A stretch of 64,000 nt of DNA, taken from assembly GCA_900167895.1 (NCBI GenBank), contig FUZR01000003.1, positions 1 through 64,000 of the forward strand. Direction: 5' to 3'. Made by a program: the position numbers and the translations under genes. Under the pieces are notes generated by a model, which searched no databases, was not told the DNA's origin, and saw nothing but the letters and a program-made list of their open reading frames with translations. Within the stretch, counting starts at the first letter, position 1; every line of letters starts with the position of its first letter. Positions 17,265-25,551 of this stretch are shown here, one piece after another. This DNA is from Bacteroidales bacterium WCE2004. GTDB taxonomy: Bacteria > Bacteroidota > Bacteroidia > Bacteroidales > UBA932.

Positions 17265-18974
17265 TCAGCGCAGGATAAAGTGCGGCGTGGTGTCGATGTG
17301 CAGCAGGCCTCCGGATGCGGCGGCCTCTGCCTTGAGCACCACGACAGCGCATTCATTGTCCACGCGGTCGCTGGACAGCAGGCGCGACGTCCCGTTCCAT
17401 TGCAGCAGCGGATTCTCCATCCCGGTATAATTGTCGACCCGGGACGTCGTGGCCAGATACTCGCTCACGGCGAGCCGCAGCGTGCGCGTCGCCCAGTCGC
17501 CCGTCCACTTGCCATTCTGATAGATCACGGCACCGTCCTTGCCGAGCGAGACGACGGAATAGTCGCGGTAGGCGCAGTCAATGCCTGACATGAACGTGAA
17601 CAGGCTCCTGCCGCCGTTGGTCAGGGAATAAGTGAACAGCCGGAGCAGGTCCGCATACGTGATCTCATAGACGTAGGTCAGGTTGTTGAAGGGGAACATC
17701 TCATAGACGTTCGCGACGGTGATGTCGCGTCTGGATGCCGCGTCGAGCGGAAAAGACGTACGCACGCCGCCGCTGTTGACGAAGGAGACGTCGGCCTCCC
17801 CGACGCGGCGGAGGATGTCGCACATCCAGTTGGACATGGGCGTGGCGCGGTCGCCGCTCCCCTTGATATAGTAGGTCGTGGCGCCGATGCCGATATATCC
17901 GATCACGTCATTCCCCTCCAGGGACGTGGCCGCAATGGCCGCGTCGCAGACGGCGAGGACGTCTTCGTCCAGGTCATCCGCGTTCTGCCCTTCGGCGCGA
18001 TGCTGGTCGAGGGAGGCGCTGACGGCGACGTTCTGCGCGTTCACCACGCTGGTGAAAGAGACTTCGCCCGTCTTGCGGTCCCGGTAGAACTTGAGGTCGG
18101 CGCTGGAATAATGCTCGCAATACCGGCCCCCTTGCAGGTACACGGGGCCGGAGCCCCGCCGGCCGCTCTTGCGCGCGTGGCTGTGGCCGCCCAGCACGAG
18201 GTCGATGGAGCTGTTCCACGCCAGTTTTTCCGCCACGTCGTCGGCGGCGCCATGGACAAGCAGGACCGTGGCGTCGCACTGGCCCGAGGCTTCCAGCTCC
18301 TTCGCCAGGCCGTCGGCGATCGCGTAGTCTTCCCGGATGGTGAATCCCCGGTCGGTGAATCTCGAAGACATGATGCTGCCGGCATAATCCACCGCGAAGC
18401 CGATGACGCCGATCCGGACCGGGATGGTCTCCCCGCTGGAGCTCCGGGCGGACTTCTCGACGATCACATAGTCTTTGGTGAAAGGGGCCCGGACACCGTC
18501 CAGATACAGATTGGCACAGAGGACGGGGATATCGTTGACCTGCCGGCTGCCAGCCCATTCATAGTCGGGCATCGTAGCGTCCGGATCGACCGTAGCCTCG
18601 ATCCCCCAGTCGAATTCGTGGTTGCCGAGCGCGACGGCATCGTATTCCATCCGGTCCACTGCGGCGGACACGGGCTGGCCGCCCAGCAGGTTGGAGATGG
18701 ACGCACCCTGATAGAGGTCGCCGCCGTCCAGCAGCAGGAGCCGGTCTTTGCGGTATTCCGCGCCATGGCCCCGGATATCCCGGGCCTTGTCGGCGATATA
18801 GGCCATCCGGTAGTGGAAGAAGTCATTCTCGCGGCTGACGATATAGCCGTGGATGTCCGTCGTCTCCATGACGGGCAGGTAGAATTCTCCCGAAAGGGGA
18901 CGTTCTTTCACCTTGCAGCAGCCGGCAAGCAGCGCCGCGGCGAAGGTCAGCACAAGCAGGATCCTCGTTTTCAT
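17265..18974 (-). CDS. 5'-nucleotidase/2',3'-cyclic phosphodiesterase-like lipoprotein
   Basis: 569 residues, lipobox LLAGC (Cys19). The N-terminal calcineurin-like metallophosphoesterase domain shows the metal-binding motifs TTDIHGY, DGGDLYQG, GNHEFDWG, VHGAADD and GGHSHARK; the C-terminal domain has VNSGGVRTSFP and EMFPFNNLTYVYEIT, the substrate-binding part of UshA-like nucleotidases. It should hydrolyse nucleotides outside the cytoplasm to salvage nucleoside and phosphate. The exact substrate is not determinable. It lies 20 nt downstream of the NlpC/P60 gene. Confidence 0.88.
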   Translation of the reverse strand: MKTRILLVLTFAAALLAGCCKVKERPLSGEFYLPVMETTDIHGYIVSRENDFFHYRMAYIADKARDIRGHGAEYRKDRLLLLDGGDLYQGASISNLLGGQPVSAAVDRMEYDAVALGNHEFDWGIEATVDPDATMPDYEWAGSRQVNDIPVLCANLYLDGVRAPFTKDYVIVEKSARSSSGETIPVRIGVIGFAVDYAGSIMSSRFTDRGFTIREDYAIADGLAKELEASGQCDATVLLVHGAADDVAEKLAWNSSIDLVLGGHSHARKSGRRGSGPVYLQGGRYCEHYSSADLKFYRDRKTGEVSFTSVVNAQNVAVSASLDQHRAEGQNADDLDEDVLAVCDAAIAATSLEGNDVIGYIGIGATTYYIKGSGDRATPMSNWMCDILRRVGEADVSFVNSGGVRTSFPLDAASRRDITVANVYEMFPFNNLTYVYEITYADLLRLFTYSLTNGGRSLFTFMSGIDCAYRDYSVVSLGKDGAVIYQNGKWTGDWATRTLRLAVSEYLATTSRVDNYTGMENPLLQWNGTSRLLSSDRVDNECAVVVLKAEAAASGGLLHIDTTPHFILR

Positions 18975-18994
18975 AGCCGTTCAGATTGGTCAGG

Positions 18995-19951
18995 TCAATA
19001 ATACCAGGGACGCGTGAGGACGCTCCGGATGCCGGAGCCGTCGTCCACGTGGCCCAGGATGCGGCGCACGCCGAGCGGCTCGCGCTCGTAGTAATCCTCG
19101 CCGTCCGGCGTCAGGGAGCTGATGCGCACCACCTGCGAGGAGTGGATGATCTTGCGGTCGCCACAGTACATCGCCACGTGCGCCACCACCATGGGCTTGC
19201 GCGCCGTCGCGGGCGTGCCGTAGAAGATCAGGTCGCCGGGCTGCATCAGGTCGAAATCATAGGGAATCTCCTCGCCGGTGTGGATCTGCTCGCGCGCATT
19301 GCGCGGCAGCACGATCCCGCACTGGCGGTAGACGAACTGCGTGAAGCCGCTGCAGTCGAAATGCTTGACGCTCGCCCCGCCCCACATGTAGGGCGTGCCG
19401 AGGAAGCGGCGCGCGGTCGCGATGAGCTGCTCGCGCGTGGCGACGCGGCTCTGCAGCCACGCCTCCAGCTCCTGCACATCCTCCTCGCGCGCCCAGCAGG
19501 CCTGCCCGGACGGGCGGGAGACCCGCACCCAGCCGCAGCGCGGGGCGGCTTCCCGGCGGACCAGGTCGCCCAGGGTGAAGTCGCACACGCGCGCCGCCGC
19601 GAGGGACGGCTCGGCATAGAGATGCGTATATTCGGCCACGCAGATGTATTTGGGAGCGGCGATCCAGGCGTCCTTGCCGGCTTCGTCCATGAACGCGACG
19701 TTGAGCTCCGTCGTCCAGACGTCCCTGTAGTCGGGGGCGTCCACCTGCCGCCAGTAGCGCTCCGCGCCCTTGACGCGCAGGACCGTGCCCATCAGGGCCT
19801 GGCTCTCGTTGCCCGACTCATAGTCCGGCTTGAGCCGCAGGAAGCAGGACGAAGAATTGACGACCGCCCACTGCGGGCCGTCCCAAGACTGCGCAAAGGC
19901 GGCGGGTACGGAAAGTACCAACGCCGCCAGGAGAAGGAGTGTCCGTTTCAT
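18995..19951 (-). CDS. SH3-domain NlpC/P60 peptidoglycan hydrolase
   Basis: 318 residues with a signal peptide (PAAFAQ). Two SH3-like modules (about 25-165) precede an NlpC/P60 catalytic domain (about 170-300) with the Cys in HFDCSGF (about residue 200), His in VVAHVAMY and a further His in IIHSSQ. The arrangement is that of gamma-D-glutamyl-L-diamino acid endopeptidases, which cut cell-wall stem peptides in turnover or recycling. A TATATTTG element (19957-19964) ends 5 nt before the ATG, so the transcript may start at or very near the start codon. Confidence 0.9.
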   Translation of the reverse strand: MKRTLLLLAALVLSVPAAFAQSWDGPQWAVVNSSSCFLRLKPDYESGNESQALMGTVLRVKGAERYWRQVDAPDYRDVWTTELNVAFMDEAGKDAWIAAPKYICVAEYTHLYAEPSLAAARVCDFTLGDLVRREAAPRCGWVRVSRPSGQACWAREEDVQELEAWLQSRVATREQLIATARRFLGTPYMWGGASVKHFDCSGFTQFVYRQCGIVLPRNAREQIHTGEEIPYDFDLMQPGDLIFYGTPATARKPMVVAHVAMYCGDRKIIHSSQVVRISSLTPDGEDYYEREPLGVRRILGHVDDGSGIRSVLTRPWYY

Positions 19952-19956
19952 ACGGA

Positions 19957-19964
19957 CAAATATA
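19957..19964 (-). promoter_or_regulatory. -7 promoter element of the NlpC/P60 gene
   Basis: TATATTTG on the minus strand ends 5 nt before the ATG. No good TTTG upstream. Confidence 0.45.
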
Positions 19965-19980
19965 ATGTAATTTCGCCGGA

Positions 19981-20469
19981 TTATTTCGCTGCTTCGAGGA
20001 TCAGTTTCTCGGTCTGCTCGCGGGGCATCTGGCCGTCGAGGCAGATGAAGGTCGTCTCGTCGCCGTCGACGACAAACATCACGAAGCTTTCGATGGTCTT
20101 GCTATCGCCGACCGTGTACATCCGGACGGTTTCGCCGTCGTCCTTGGCTTCCATCAGCAGTTCGTAGCGGCCGCCCTTGATGAAGCGGTCCACGTCGCCG
20201 CGGAGGCTGGCGTTGATGGCCTGGTTCTCACTGTTCAGGATGTACATTCCGGTCAGGGTGCGGACCACGGGCGCGAGGTTGACGTCGCTGTCATTGATCT
20301 CCAGCTCGGGAATCTTGCCGATCAGGCGGAACATGGCGGGCGAGATGTAGATGGCGGAGACATTCTCGGCGTCGGAGTATTTCTGGTAGATGGACTTGCC
20401 GTTCTGGGCAAAAGCGGATAAAGCGCTGACAATCAGCAGGATAACCGTAAGGAATAATATGCGTTTCAT
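19981..20469 (-). CDS. DUF4252 protein (second copy of the sigma module)
   Basis: 162 residues with a cleavable signal peptide (ALSAFAQ). The pattern of helix, short strands and a C-terminal MYTVGDSKTIESFVMFV / TTFICLDGQM segment fits DUF4252, a Bacteroidetes family of unknown function that is often found with ECF sigma factors. Its ATG overlaps the stop of the upstream membrane protein by 4 nt, making it the last gene of the module. A periplasmic signal-sensing or stress role is inferred from context only. Confidence 0.75.
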   Translation of the reverse strand: MKRILFLTVILLIVSALSAFAQNGKSIYQKYSDAENVSAIYISPAMFRLIGKIPELEINDSDVNLAPVVRTLTGMYILNSENQAINASLRGDVDRFIKGGRYELLMEAKDDGETVRMYTVGDSKTIESFVMFVVDGDETTFICLDGQMPREQTEKLILEAAK

Positions 20470-20852
20470 TTCTGTGTCTTGTTGAGGATGTTCTGGGGGA
20501 TTTCGGCGGCGGCTTCCGCTTCGCGGACGAGCGCCACGCCTTCGTTCATCTTGTCGGAGATGGTCCGGAAGACCTTCTCGACTTCGGCGTATGCCAGGCG
20601 CGGGTCGTCGAAGGTGTCCTTCGGGCCGCGCTGCGGCAGGGCGATGACCGCTGCGGCCGCTGCGGCCACGGCGAGCGAAGCATAAGGGATCCAGCGGGTC
20701 GGGCGGGGCCGGGCCGCGTCCGCGAGTTCGCGGGCGGCGAGCGTCTGCCGGAGGCGTTCCTGCAGCCCGTCGGGGACGGGTGCGGCGGCGCGGGTGGCTT
20801 CCTGTTCCAGCTCTTCGAGGCTGAGTCTTTCTATTTCTTCGAGGGTCTTCAT
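20466..20852 (-). CDS. Single-span membrane protein, probable anti-sigma factor
   Basis: 128 residues. The N-terminal part (about 1-50) is acidic and helical (LEEIERLSLEELEQEATR), followed by one membrane segment (about 54-70, PYASLAVAAAAAAVIAL) and a short outer part. The topology and the position, ATGA-coupled directly after the ECF sigma gene, are those of anti-sigma factors, but no recognisable zinc or FecR motif is present. The call rests on context. Confidence 0.55.
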   Translation of the reverse strand: MKTLEEIERLSLEELEQEATRAAAPVPDGLQERLRQTLAARELADAARPRPTRWIPYASLAVAAAAAAVIALPQRGPKDTFDDPRLAYAEVEKVFRTISDKMNEGVALVREAEAAAEIPQNILNKTQK

Positions 20853-21331
20853 ATGATTGCTGTCTTTATTTTTCGGCGTGCCTGCGAGAGCAGGACGCGC
20901 AAGGTGAGGTTTCCAATGCCGGTCCGTTCGGTGATCTCCTCGTAGGAGAGGCCGTCCAGGGTCCGGAGCGTGAGCACGGTGCGCTGCCTGTCAGGCAGGG
21001 ACTTGATGGCAGCGAGCACCTTGGCGAGCCGCTCCCTGTCGTCGACCGCCTCGTCCTGCCGGCCCGGCCATTCCGGCTCGGGCAGTTCGGACGGGGCCGA
21101 GACCTTGCTCCGGCGGCGGACCCGGTCGAGGCAGAGGTTGCGGAGCACCCGGATCCCGTAGCCCTTGGGGTTGTGGACGGCGTCCAGGCCATCCCGGTCC
21201 GCCCAGAGCTTGAGGAACAGCTCCTGCACGGCGTCTTCCGCCTCGGCCGCATCCTCGAGGATGTAGTGGGCCACCTGGTAGAAAGTCCCGGACAGGGGCA
21301 GGTACTCGGTCTGGAAGCGTTCGCTAGTCAT
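20849..21331 (-). CDS. ECF-type RNA polymerase sigma factor
   Basis: 160 residues. Region 2 is seen in EDAVQELFLKLWADRD and the following RNLCLDRVRRR, region 4 in LPDRQRTVLTLRTLDGLSYEEI with its HTH. Length is normal for sigma-70 ECF factors. It overlaps the DUF4252 gene upstream by 8 nt and the membrane protein downstream by 4 nt (ATGA), so the four genes form one translationally coupled unit. Target promoters are unknown. Confidence 0.92.
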   Translation of the reverse strand: MTSERFQTEYLPLSGTFYQVAHYILEDAAEAEDAVQELFLKLWADRDGLDAVHNPKGYGIRVLRNLCLDRVRRRSKVSAPSELPEPEWPGRQDEAVDDRERLAKVLAAIKSLPDRQRTVLTLRTLDGLSYEEITERTGIGNLTLRVLLSQARRKIKTAII

Positions 21332-21842
21332 TGGCCATCAGGGCTCCAACCGCTTCCATCGAGACGGATCCTTTCGCATAGACAAAAACACAGTCCTCTG
21401 CGTCATACAGGACGATGTCCCGCACGGTCGCGGACGCATCGTCCGTCAGGCCATAGAAGCGCAGGAGCCTGTCTTCATCCTTGACTTCCACCAACATTTC
21501 CGATCGCGCGAGAAGTCTTTCAATCTTTTCAGAAATCCGCTCGCGCGCCGCCTCGGAGCAGTCGCTGAAATCCAGGGCTCCAAAACTTCTCACGCCGGAA
21601 AACAGCCGCAAGGCGGCCCTGGTTTCAGGATCGTTGCCGGCGGAGATCCGCACCGCGCCCTTGATCAGCGAAGTGCCCAGGGCGCCGATGGTGACGACAT
21701 CGGCGCCGTCGTACTGACGGCATTCTGCGATGAGCGCAGACAGGCGGGCGTTGTTGATCCGTTTGGCGGGTCTCCCTGCGAAAGCTGCCAACGGCAGCGT
21801 TACAAGAAGGAGCAATACAAGTAACTTTTTCATTGTGTTCAT
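21324..21842 (-). CDS. DUF4252 protein (first copy of the sigma module)
   Basis: 172 residues with a signal peptide (PLAAFAG). Like the copy at 19981 it has LLARSEMLVEVKDEDRLLRFYGL and a C-terminal VRDIVLYDAEDCVFVYAKGSVS segment, the DUF4252 pattern. The two copies are diverged and flank the sigma/anti-sigma pair. The ATG at 21842 is listed; an ATG at 21833 (MKKLLV) is equally possible. Function unknown. Confidence 0.72.
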   Translation of the reverse strand: MNTMKKLLVLLLLVTLPLAAFAGRPAKRINNARLSALIAECRQYDGADVVTIGALGTSLIKGAVRISAGNDPETRAALRLFSGVRSFGALDFSDCSEAARERISEKIERLLARSEMLVEVKDEDRLLRFYGLTDDASATVRDIVLYDAEDCVFVYAKGSVSMEAVGALMAND

Positions 21843-21858
21843 CGGTTTTTAAAACATA

Positions 21859-21899
21859 TATCGGAACCGTGGGCGGCGCGCCTCAGCCCGGTTCCGATA
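21859..21899. terminator. Hairpin terminator after the L,D-transpeptidase gene
   Basis: TATCGGAACCG (21859-21869) pairs perfectly with CGGTTCCGATA (21889-21899), with a further inner GGGC/GCCC stem. On the minus strand it follows the stop at 21938 and is trailed by a T-rich stretch, so it separates this gene from the sigma module. Confidence 0.65.
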
Positions 21900-21937
21900 A
21901 TATGACGGACAAGTCCAGAAAATGTTAACGGTTAATT

Positions 21938-22459
21938 TCAACTTTTTTCAGCCGCGTCCGGCAGAATGATGACCACCGTGCCGACCTTGACCCGGGACTT
22001 GAGGTCCAGGATGTCTTCGTTGCGCATCCGCACGCAGCCTTCCGTGGCCCGCGTCCCGATGGACTCGGGGAAGGGCGTGCCGTGGATGCCGATGTCCCAG
22101 AAACCCGGCACGTCCAGGCGCAGGAACCAGGGGCCGTAGGCGTCGGGAATGGGGCCCTTTCCGTCCTTGAAGTCGTGCGAGAGGCCCTTGGCGTTGAGCA
22201 GCTGGTTGATCTTGAAGGTCCCCTCCGGGGTCTTGTGGTCGCCGCGGACCTTCTTGGGGCCGTAGTTGACGGCGACGGAGATGCCATATTCCTTGATGGG
22301 CTCGCCCTGCGGGTCCACGAGGGTGAGCTTGAGGGACTGCTTGTCCACGACCACGAACGGAGCGTTCTCCGCCTGGTCGAGATATTTCGCGAAACGGCTC
22401 TGGGCTCCGGCATTCAGGGCCGGGAGCAAGGCCAGCATAATAAGGAGAATTTTCTTCAT
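21938..22459 (-). CDS. L,D-transpeptidase family protein (YkuD)
   Basis: 173 residues with a signal peptide (LNAGAQ). The YkuD active site is intact: HGTPFPESIG followed by TRATEGCVRM, with catalytic Cys in the last motif. Such enzymes form 3-3 cross-links in peptidoglycan or anchor proteins to it in the periplasm. A TATCTTTG element (22467-22474) ends 7 nt before the ATG; the start is supported by the signal peptide MKKILLIMLALLPAL. Confidence 0.9.
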   Translation of the reverse strand: MKKILLIMLALLPALNAGAQSRFAKYLDQAENAPFVVVDKQSLKLTLVDPQGEPIKEYGISVAVNYGPKKVRGDHKTPEGTFKINQLLNAKGLSHDFKDGKGPIPDAYGPWFLRLDVPGFWDIGIHGTPFPESIGTRATEGCVRMRNEDILDLKSRVKVGTVVIILPDAAEKS

Positions 22460-22466
22460 GATGGGG

Positions 22467-22474
22467 CAAAGATA
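22467..22474 (-). promoter_or_regulatory. -7 promoter element of the L,D-transpeptidase gene
   Basis: TATCTTTG on the minus strand, 7 nt from the ATG, squeezed between the gene and the stop of the upstream CE-GH51 gene at 22479. Confidence 0.5.
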
Positions 22475-22478
22475 AACA

Positions 22479-25400
22479 TTATTTCGCCGGTTTCAGCCGC
22501 AGGATGCCGATCGAATTCTCCGGCATCGTGAAATCGAAGCTCCGCCGGACGGTGCCGAGCGCCTTGGTGTGCGGCACCACCGGCTCGGTGTACTTGACGC
22601 GGCGGCCGAAGCGGGACGCCATCCCGACCAGGCCGGGGCGCTCGCCCGCACGCGGACCGGCCGCCGGCGCGGCGTAGTCCGGGTGGCTGGAGTAGTAGTT
22701 CTGGCTCCCCTGGTTCTTGACGGACGTGTCGTGCGAAGAGACGAATTCGAGCGTGGCCTCGTAGGCCGTCACGCTGCCTGCCTCGACCGTGACCAGCTTG
22801 TCCACCGCCTCGGCGTTGACGAACTTGATGAAGATCTCGCCGGTCTGCGTGTCGATGGTCGGCGAGGTGAAGACCCTGTCGTCCGGCGTGGCGCCGTCCA
22901 GCACCTCCGACGTGGCGAAGGCGTGGTCGCCCGCCACGGAGAAGAGCTGCTGGTAGTAGTAGTTGCAGGAGCGCCACATGCCGCGGTTGTCGAACCAGAT
23001 CAGGTTGGAATCCCACTTGTTGAAGCCCTTCTTGCAGAAGAGCGGGGCGTAGGCCGCCATCACGACCATGTCGGAATTGCGCTCCAGGCTGGTCCAGTAG
23101 GCCGCCTCCGCCAGCGCGGAGGAATAGGCGTTGTTGGCGCGGTTGTTGGCGAACTCGCCGACGAACACGCGCGTAGGCTTGCTGCGGTCGTAGGTATGTC
23201 CCTCGTTGCCGCGCTCCTTGCCGGGATTGTAGCGGTCGCGCTTGCTGAAGAACCAGTCGTCGCCCTTGTAGTAGTGCTCGTCCACGATGGTGTCGGGATA
23301 CCTGGCGTCGATGATGGCCATGTTGGTGTTGAACTCCCGGCCCGCATCGGCAGCGCCGGCCGTGGTGACGATGACGATCTCGGGATATTTCTCCTTGACG
23401 GCCTTGTACATGATGTCGAAACGCTCCCAGAACTCGGGACCCTGGTTCTCGTTGCCGATGCCCAGATACTTCAGGTTGAAGGGAGCCGGGTGGCCCAGTG
23501 CCGCGCGGCGGGCGCCCCACTCGGTGTCGGTGCCGCCGTTGCAGAACTCGATGAAGTCGAGGGCGTCCTTGACGAAGATGCTGTAGAAGCGGTCGCGGTC
23601 GGCCTGCGTCGCCAGCGGGGCGATGTATTTGTGGCCCGCGAACTGGCAGGTGACGCCATTGTTGAGCACCGGCAGCGGGGTGGCGCCGAGGCCTTCCGCC
23701 ATCAGCAGGTACTCATAGAATCCGATATGCTGCGAGGTCCAGTAGCCCCAGTGGTTGCGGAAGCCGATGCGCTCCTCGCGCGGGCCGATGCTGTTTTTCC
23801 AGAACACCTGGCCGAAATAGTTCGGGCCTTCGGAGGCGCAGCCGCCCGGGAAGCGCATGAAGGTCGGATGGAGGGCTTCCAGCGCCTCCAGCAGGTCCTT
23901 GCGGAAGGGGCCGTACTGGCCGCCCTTCCAGAGTTCGGAAGCCTCCGGCACGAGGGTGACGAAGTCCAGCCAGAAGGTGCCCTTCGTGTCGGCCACGATG
24001 GCCAGGCGGCTGTCGACGGAGCGCTCCGCGGTCAGCGTGCCCGTGTACTGCTTCCACTTCTTGCCGAGCCGGGAGATGGTGACGACGTTGGAGTTCGGGT
24101 TGCCCGCGGCGTCCTCCAGGTACACGGAGACCGTGCCCTTGTAGTTCTTGCCCTGCAGGTACAGGCCCAGGTCGTAGCTCACGCCCTCCTTCGCGGGAAT
24201 GGAGGCCGTCTGCGTGTTGTTGGAATAGACGGCGCCCGGGCCGCGCCTGTACTCGGCGATGCCATAGCCGTTGGCCGCGATGCCGAAGCCCGCGCCCGGA
24301 TTCTCGATATCGAAACGCACGCTGTACTGCCTGTAGCGCAGCTCGTCGTCGTACTGGTCGGCGGGGTCGAAGTCGTACCAGCGCTTGAGCTTCTTCACGA
24401 GCGGCTTGTCGTCCACGGCGCGGGCAGTGCCCAGGGCGCCGTCCTTGCGCACGACGGTCCAGCCGAAGAAGACGGTGTCGCACTGGGAGAATTCATTCTC
24501 CGGGCCGTCCGGGACGTTGTAAGCCTGGAAGGAGTTGTTCTGGATCAGCTGCGCGCAGATGCCGCCGTCCACGCTCTGGTTGATGTCCTCGAAGAAGATG
24601 CCGGACAGGGTCGGGCTGATGCGGATGCCCAGCTCCTCCGGCTCCAGGATCAGGGTGCGGCGCGCGGGCTGCCTGAAGCCCTGCAGCTCGAGCATCTTGT
24701 CCGCCATGCGGCAGCCCATCAGGCGCATGCCTTCGGTGCTGAAGTGGAACTGGTCGCCCACGCTCTCGCAGCCGAGGGCGGAGATGACATAGGCATTGGG
24801 CATCACCTCCGGCAGGTGCGGCAGCACCACTTCGTTGAAAGCGGCGCACACGCCGTCCTGCTCGGCATATTTCAGCTCGCCGGCCAGCAGCGGGATCTCC
24901 GCCGGGTCCAGGCCCAGCTCCGCGCACAGGTCGTCGTGGATCTTCTTCACGCGGCCCGGCCAGGCGGCATCGTCCGGGTTGGACTCGCCCTGGTGCAGGA
25001 GCATGCCCTTGATCACGCCGTATTTCTGCGCCTCGCGGGCCGTCTCCAGCAGGCGCTGGTAGGGATTCATCCCGTATTCTTTCGCCATATCCACGAGCCA
25101 GCTGCGCGAAGGGTCGGCGGCCTCCATCGCGAGATACTCCCCGCAGGCGTCTTTGTCCCAGAGTTCGAGCTTCGCGCCCGCCACGGAGACGTTAATCACG
25201 CCCACACGGTACTGCTCAGGCAGCACCTCGATCATCTTGCGGCCGAAGAAATCGACCGGACCCATGTTGTTGGTCTGCCGGCAGATGGGCGGCACGGCCG
25301 TGTACCAGTGATTGCGCTCGCGCCCCAAGCGCGGCATGTCCACGGCCGCCATGAACTGGAAGCGCGGGTCGTTGAAATCCTTGTCCTGCTCGGCCGGACG

Positions 25401-25526
25401 CGCGCCCGCCTCCATGTTGGACTGCCCGAAGCAGAGATAGATGAAGAAATTGGGGTCGGGCGTCTGCGCCATTGCCGCCAGGCAGGTGCAGGCCGCCACA
25501 AGCATCGTAATTATGGTCTTTCTCAT
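22479..25526 (-). CDS. Carbohydrate esterase-GH51 alpha-L-arabinofuranosidase fusion
   Basis: 1015 residues with a signal peptide (LAAMAQ). The first part (about 25-285) is an SGNH-type carbohydrate esterase (CE6/sialate O-acetylesterase-like) with FGQSNMEAG, LLHQGESNPDD and a C-terminal His in DQFHFSTEG. The second part (about 300-1014) is GH51 with GIFFEDINQSVDGG, MRFPGGCASEG, the acid/base in GIGNENQGPEFW and the nucleophile in FVGEFANN. Together they would remove acetyl and arabinosyl side groups from arabinoxylan or a pectic arabinan. It is 25 nt from the DUF2207 gene upstream. The fused order is uncommon but looks intact. Confidence 0.88.
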   Translation of the reverse strand: MRKTIITMLVAACTCLAAMAQTPDPNFFIYLCFGQSNMEAGARPAEQDKDFNDPRFQFMAAVDMPRLGRERNHWYTAVPPICRQTNNMGPVDFFGRKMIEVLPEQYRVGVINVSVAGAKLELWDKDACGEYLAMEAADPSRSWLVDMAKEYGMNPYQRLLETAREAQKYGVIKGMLLHQGESNPDDAAWPGRVKKIHDDLCAELGLDPAEIPLLAGELKYAEQDGVCAAFNEVVLPHLPEVMPNAYVISALGCESVGDQFHFSTEGMRLMGCRMADKMLELQGFRQPARRTLILEPEELGIRISPTLSGIFFEDINQSVDGGICAQLIQNNSFQAYNVPDGPENEFSQCDTVFFGWTVVRKDGALGTARAVDDKPLVKKLKRWYDFDPADQYDDELRYRQYSVRFDIENPGAGFGIAANGYGIAEYRRGPGAVYSNNTQTASIPAKEGVSYDLGLYLQGKNYKGTVSVYLEDAAGNPNSNVVTISRLGKKWKQYTGTLTAERSVDSRLAIVADTKGTFWLDFVTLVPEASELWKGGQYGPFRKDLLEALEALHPTFMRFPGGCASEGPNYFGQVFWKNSIGPREERIGFRNHWGYWTSQHIGFYEYLLMAEGLGATPLPVLNNGVTCQFAGHKYIAPLATQADRDRFYSIFVKDALDFIEFCNGGTDTEWGARRAALGHPAPFNLKYLGIGNENQGPEFWERFDIMYKAVKEKYPEIVIVTTAGAADAGREFNTNMAIIDARYPDTIVDEHYYKGDDWFFSKRDRYNPGKERGNEGHTYDRSKPTRVFVGEFANNRANNAYSSALAEAAYWTSLERNSDMVVMAAYAPLFCKKGFNKWDSNLIWFDNRGMWRSCNYYYQQLFSVAGDHAFATSEVLDGATPDDRVFTSPTIDTQTGEIFIKFVNAEAVDKLVTVEAGSVTAYEATLEFVSSHDTSVKNQGSQNYYSSHPDYAAPAAGPRAGERPGLVGMASRFGRRVKYTEPVVPHTKALGTVRRSFDFTMPENSIGILRLKPAK

Positions 25527-25551
25527 GATTGGTTGGATTGTCTGGGAAACA

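Noticed and set aside
16496..17356. N-terminal extension of 287 codons on the CE15 gene
   Set aside because: It is antisense to the LiaF-like gene and lacks CE15 similarity; a signal peptide starts at 16495.
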